The notes under the pieces were generated by a model. That model made no database searches. It had not been told where the DNA came from and saw only the letters and a list, made by a program, of their open reading frames with translations. From NCBI GenBank assembly GCA_900660155.1, contig CABFPE010000347.1:149521-213520 (forward strand): a stretch of DNA of 64,000 nucleotides. The letters are read 5' to 3'. Shown in pieces: positions 60,131 to 64,000 of this stretch; the first letter of the stretch is position 1; every line of letters begins with the position of its first letter. The translations under genes and the position numbers were made by a program. This DNA comes from Hofstenia miamia. Lineage: Eukaryota > Xenacoelomorpha > Acoela > Hofsteniidae.

Positions 60131-63073
60131 AACATGGAATTTTGTATTTGTGTATATTGTAATGATGGCATTTTACATTAAAATATTTCACACAAATTAG
60201 CATTATTTTTATAATGAAATTATACTTTTTTCAATATATTGCTTACATTTGTAAACTTTAGAAATCAAAATAATTGGCAGAAAATGTGTGAGAGTTCTTA
60301 TTTTTAGAAAAACACAATATATATTTTCAATGAATTTCTGAATTGAAAGCCTTTTCTTGCAGAATGTGCGAATAAATTGTTTAAGCGATTCTTCCTAATT
60401 ACGCAATGTTTTTAAATATTTACATCGGTTTAACTGGTGTAAAGAATTTCCAAAATAAGGACACGCTGTTAAAATTCAGGAAAATTTTAAGTGATTTGCA
60501 TTCTTGCTTCCATTGCATTGTTGATATAGGCAATTCATTACTTTTTAATTTGTAAATTTCTACATTAAAAGCGATATTGAATAATTCAATATTGTCTTGA
60601 ATGAATTGCCAAATGCACTGTTAACCAATGTATTTTCCAAATCAAATATATGGGAAATCGCTATTTGAAGTCAGGTTAGCACTTTTTTAAACGCTTTCAA
60701 TTTTAGCGATTCGGGACACTTTCGTCTGTGATATTTCAAAGTGAAGAAAGTATCATTTTCGCAAAGCAGTACATATAAATTATTCTGTTAAGTTATTTTA
60801 ATTTAAAGTGAAAGAAATGCATCGCGCAATGTGTAGTCATGCAATTAGGTTTTTAAGCAAATAATAACCGCCAAATGTTGCTATTTCATATCATAATAAT
60901 ATTGATAATTTGACTTACTTCACTTTGAAATATTTACGACGATTTGTGCATTTTTGATAATTTAGTTAGATACTCAAGGCCCTTCAATGTGTGATGTATG
61001 AATTTCCGTATTGAATGAACTTCTGTATACACTAGAGATGTTGAGAAACAGATTCAACTTGAAGATGAACATTTGCTGGACTGAGTTGTTCCTGCAAAAA
61101 TGGACTTAAAATGAGCTGGAATTTAATATTTACCCAGCTGCACACGCAAATTAATCCAAATTCATATAAGTATAAAGTTAGTTGAAAAATAAAATTTTAG
61201 TTTTCAACTTTTTAAATTTTACTTTCGCTTTTTGTACTCCTTTAATCATCAAGAGGTGGTTTTGCAATTATCAATTTATAGTTTTTTACATTTCTGACAT
61301 ACTCGACATTGATATAACAAACAGAAAAATTGAAAGTCTTGTTTCGACTTGAGGGCAATTTAAATTGGGTGGGTCGAATTCAGATTGGGTTCAGAAAAGT
61401 TCTGAGCATTTTTTAAATGCAGACCCTGCCAAAATTATTTGATTACTTCACTTAATTCACATGCCATATATACCATTGGTGACAAACGGCTTTTGACAGA
61501 GACTGTAAAATATCATTTCTAATACAGTCGATGCTCATTTTGTGCTGAAAAATGGCCGAACTAAGCACCTTATTCTTTCTTCTATCATTAACTAAAATGA
61601 ACTTTATAAAAAATTCCGAACTATTTTTTAATATCAGGTTAAGCGATTGTCTTTTCAAGCAGTGTGTTGCAGCTAATAAAAATATAGGGTTACTTAAATT
61701 AAAAAATTTATCACTTGTGTAATTAAGTAAATTCCATCCAATGCCGAATAACAATTACAAAATGTTTGAGGACCCAGTTCACATTTTTGCTTGAAATGTT
61801 GAGTTCTGGTTTAGCTTACTTAAAACATGGTAATGCATGCAGCTGTAATAAAAAAGTCGATCCAAATTTGACATGCCATTTATAGAAGTGTAGTCTTTAA
61901 ATATGCATACATCTTTAGCACTTTACATTTCTATAATAAACAATTGCGTTAAATCTTTATTTTCGTTAGAAATTTGGGAATTTGAAGTTCTGCATCACTT
62001 AAGTTTTTTTATTTGTATGTCGATTTCACTACGTTTGAGCTTGAAGCCCACCATTTGATATTTTTTCCAACTCTACAAATAATTTTTATTGTTTATTGAA
62101 TTTACATAATAGAAATTTCGTAAATTTTCTATTTATGTGTCCAACGCCTTTAAAGTATTTAGTGCTTAAAGCCCCTTTGAAAATCCATTTGTTTTGTACA
62201 TTAAAGATAATGGTTTTTCTACAAAAGCGTATAATTCTTATTTAAGAATGAATAATGGTTTTGTTTAATGTTGAATAAATGAACAATTTACAAATGATGC
62301 GGCACTTGCCGCTCCACAATGTAAACCTCTCCAATAAGAAAACTAATCCGAGATGTTCATTAGTTTTACTAGTTATCTCCTAAGTTAATTGTTTTCTTAA
62401 CATGTTTCATTAAATGTAACATCGGCGTTACTAGAAATAGCGATAATCAACGTTGTCGCAACAATATCCAATCATGAGATCAGGGGAATATAGTGTGATG
62501 AATTCCATTTATGTGTTTAAGATCAGGTAATTTTGCCTCATAAACAAGGATGCTGATTTTGTCTTAAATTGATATTGCATCATCGTAAATAATTTTGACT
62601 GCAATTTATCATGTTATAAGTTACGTTGATACAAATGTTATATTATTGTGTCATGGACTACTCCAAAAACATTGTGTATGGAATTTCTTATCACTAGATG
62701 GCGAGCGATAAGAAATTATTTAAATTTAATTATACTATTTCTTCAGAATGGATCCTTCTCTAAAGTATCTAATTTTCTTAATAGGGTATAATACAGTGTC
62801 TATTGGTTATCCGAACGGCGAAAAATGCATGGTATGTGTGTCAATAATTTCTTTTCTATTGGTATCTACCACACATCTATCCTTCTCCCGTCTTTATCAA
62901 CTTTTATTGGCTAGCTTGAGTATACATGAGTACTTTTTATTCCATGAACTAATGAACCATTTCACTCTTTAATCGAGAGATGACTTGTCATATAACACAT
63001 ATTTATATGTTTTAATTTGATTGATGTCTTTGTTTATTTATTAACGTTTTCTTGGTTGATTTAATACATATGG
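60131..63073. other. No gene seen
   Basis: AT-rich. The minus-strand frame at 61452-61754 (100 codons) and the plus-strand frame at 62748-62972 are hydrophobic and unrecognised, without convincing splice sites. Confidence 0.45.
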
Positions 63074-63081
63074 CTTCTGTT
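63074..63081. repeat. Putative hAT target duplication (left copy)
   Basis: CTTCTGTT immediately before the CAGTGGCGG terminus. The right copy would lie beyond the window end, so it is unconfirmed. Confidence 0.4.
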
Positions 63082-64000
63082 CAGTGGCGGATCCAGTAGG
63101 GGGCGATGGGGGCGATCGCCCCCCCCCCTTCAGACATTTGTTTAATGTGAAAATAATCAACACATTACAAATCGTTTTTTTCGTTGTTACAAATTTATAA
63201 AATATACGACATGTTATAAACATGCCTTGCTAATATCAATAACCGCATCATAGGAATGTAATGAGGGAGTTCTACTTGTGGTATAGTTAAGTCCATAATT
63301 ATAGGTTGTCGTCATTGTGGTATACATAGATATCGAAATAGAATTCGATGTCTATGGTGATATCCATAGAAATATAATACCTGTATACATAGATATCAAT
63401 ATCTATGCCTATATATATCTATGGTGGTATTTATATGTATATATTTTGCGCAACATACGCAATTATAAATTAAAGATATCGAAACGTCACTACACAGTCT
63501 GATATCTGTGTATTAAATCATGAGCATAGATCTGAGTTCGAAAGATGGAAATTGTTTTGGAATTTAAAAAAAGAAGAGGAGAGACCAACAAATGCTGTAG
63601 ATGCCCTTTTGGCGTGTGATTCAATGGTTTATCCTTCGTTACATACATTGCTAATTATTTGCGCTACATTGCCAACCACAGTAGCATCAGCGGAAAGATC
63701 ATTTTCAACTTTGAGGCGCCTGAAATCGTACCTGCGATCCACTATGACTGAAAATAGGCTATCTGGTCTGGCATTAATGAATGTTCACAGAGAAATACAA
63801 CTATCAATTGATACTGTTATTGATAAATTTGCAGCAAGTGGAAATAGAAGATTAGACTTCCTTATATAATTATTCTTTACGTTTGTTAAAATAGATTTTT
63901 TCATCTGTTGATGTGTTATGTGAATTAAAAATCATTTTAAAATTATATTCTTTAATAATGCGTTTAAGAGTACGTTAAATTTTTTTTAGAAAACCGCCCC
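63082..64000 (+). mobile_element. hAT element, internally deleted, running off the window
   Basis: The left end CAGTGGCGGATCCAGTAGG is a well-known hAT terminal sequence type, followed by a G/C hairpin (GGGGGCGATCGCCCCC at about 63108). Only about 400 bp lie between this end and the C-terminal transposase frame, so most of the transposase gene is missing. The last ten bases of the window (AAACCGCCCC) look like the start of the right terminal region. Confidence 0.75.
63552..63869 (+). CDS. hAT transposase C-terminal dimerisation domain (partial)
   Basis: An open frame of about 106 codons to TAA, open further upstream to about 63500 (SEFERWKLFWNLKKEEERP) but without a clear ATG. It contains PTNAVDALLACDSMVYPSLH, TLPTTVASAERSFSTLRRLK then SYLRSTMTENRLSGLALMNV. 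SAERxFSxLxxxKxxxRSxMxxxRLxxLxxL is the diagnostic hAT C-terminal domain; the wording matches the group related to ZMYM6-type host genes. It is undamaged, unlike the other hAT relics here, implying a recent copy. Whether it is expressed is unknown. Confidence 0.85.
   Translation: MFWNLKKEEERPTNAVDALLACDSMVYPSLHTLLIICATLPTTVASAERSFSTLRRLKSYLRSTMTENRLSGLALMNVHREIQLSIDTVIDKFAASGNRRLDFLI

Noticed and set aside
61452-61754. 100-codon minus-strand frame
   Set aside because: Hydrophobic, AT-driven, no domain or neighbouring element features.

Overview
The window is AT-rich animal nuclear DNA, most likely from an invertebrate with a repeat-rich genome. Genes have introns with GT...AG borders, coding exons are short and less AT-rich than their surroundings, and most recognisable protein-coding DNA is transposon debris (hAT, Tc1/mariner, LINE, Penelope-like, a Helitron-type end, MITEs). 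I cannot name the species.

Host genes. Two are well supported. At 1323-2523 on the minus strand is a two-exon gene for a four-pass, claudin-like membrane protein of about 196 residues. At 9325-22569 on the plus strand are the last four exons of membrane-bound transcription factor site-2 protease (MBTPS2/S2P), covering the second half of the HExxH zinc site, the PDZ region, a cysteine-rich loop and the C-terminal LDG motif. Its N-terminal exons are not visible. The 10.46-kb intron after the first visible exon holds a complete hAT element with a perfect 8-bp target duplication (12579-15709), an orphan open frame (15790-16287) and a 135-bp satellite array of 22 units (16995-19963) ending about 45 bp before the next exon. 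The following intron carries a Helitron-type 3' end (20753-20780). Weaker exon candidates lie at 7010-7141 and 36204-36696.

Mobile elements. From about 24.06 to 27.6 kb a decayed minus-strand LINE is split by a plus-strand, 5'-truncated Penelope-like element (24673-26074) flanked by a 9/10-matching repeat. A second retroelement fragment of the GDRIxxHxxL type follows at 28680-29588. At 34371-35668 sits a Tc1/mariner element with an uninterrupted 325-residue DD34E transposase, the youngest-looking autonomous element here. Decayed transposases lie at 8120-9080, 38878-39250, 42800-43480, 55930-57000 (minus) and 58690-60130. A second Penelope-type fragment lies at 55459-55870 (minus). A hAT deletion derivative with an open C-terminal transposase frame starts at 63082 and runs off the window. 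A small hAT-like MITE family has three copies (4095-4478, 40398-40487, 45815-46188). Other short inverted-repeat or GC-rich repeats stand out at 33811, 40941, 41661, 48888, 53200-54110 and 57145.

Much of the rest (about 29.6-34.4, 36.7-38.9, 43.5-45.8, 46.2-53.2, 54.1-55.4 and 60.1-63.1 kb) is AT-rich sequence in which I see no gene. No rRNA, tRNA, CRISPR array or operon was found, and no convincing retrovirus-like element.
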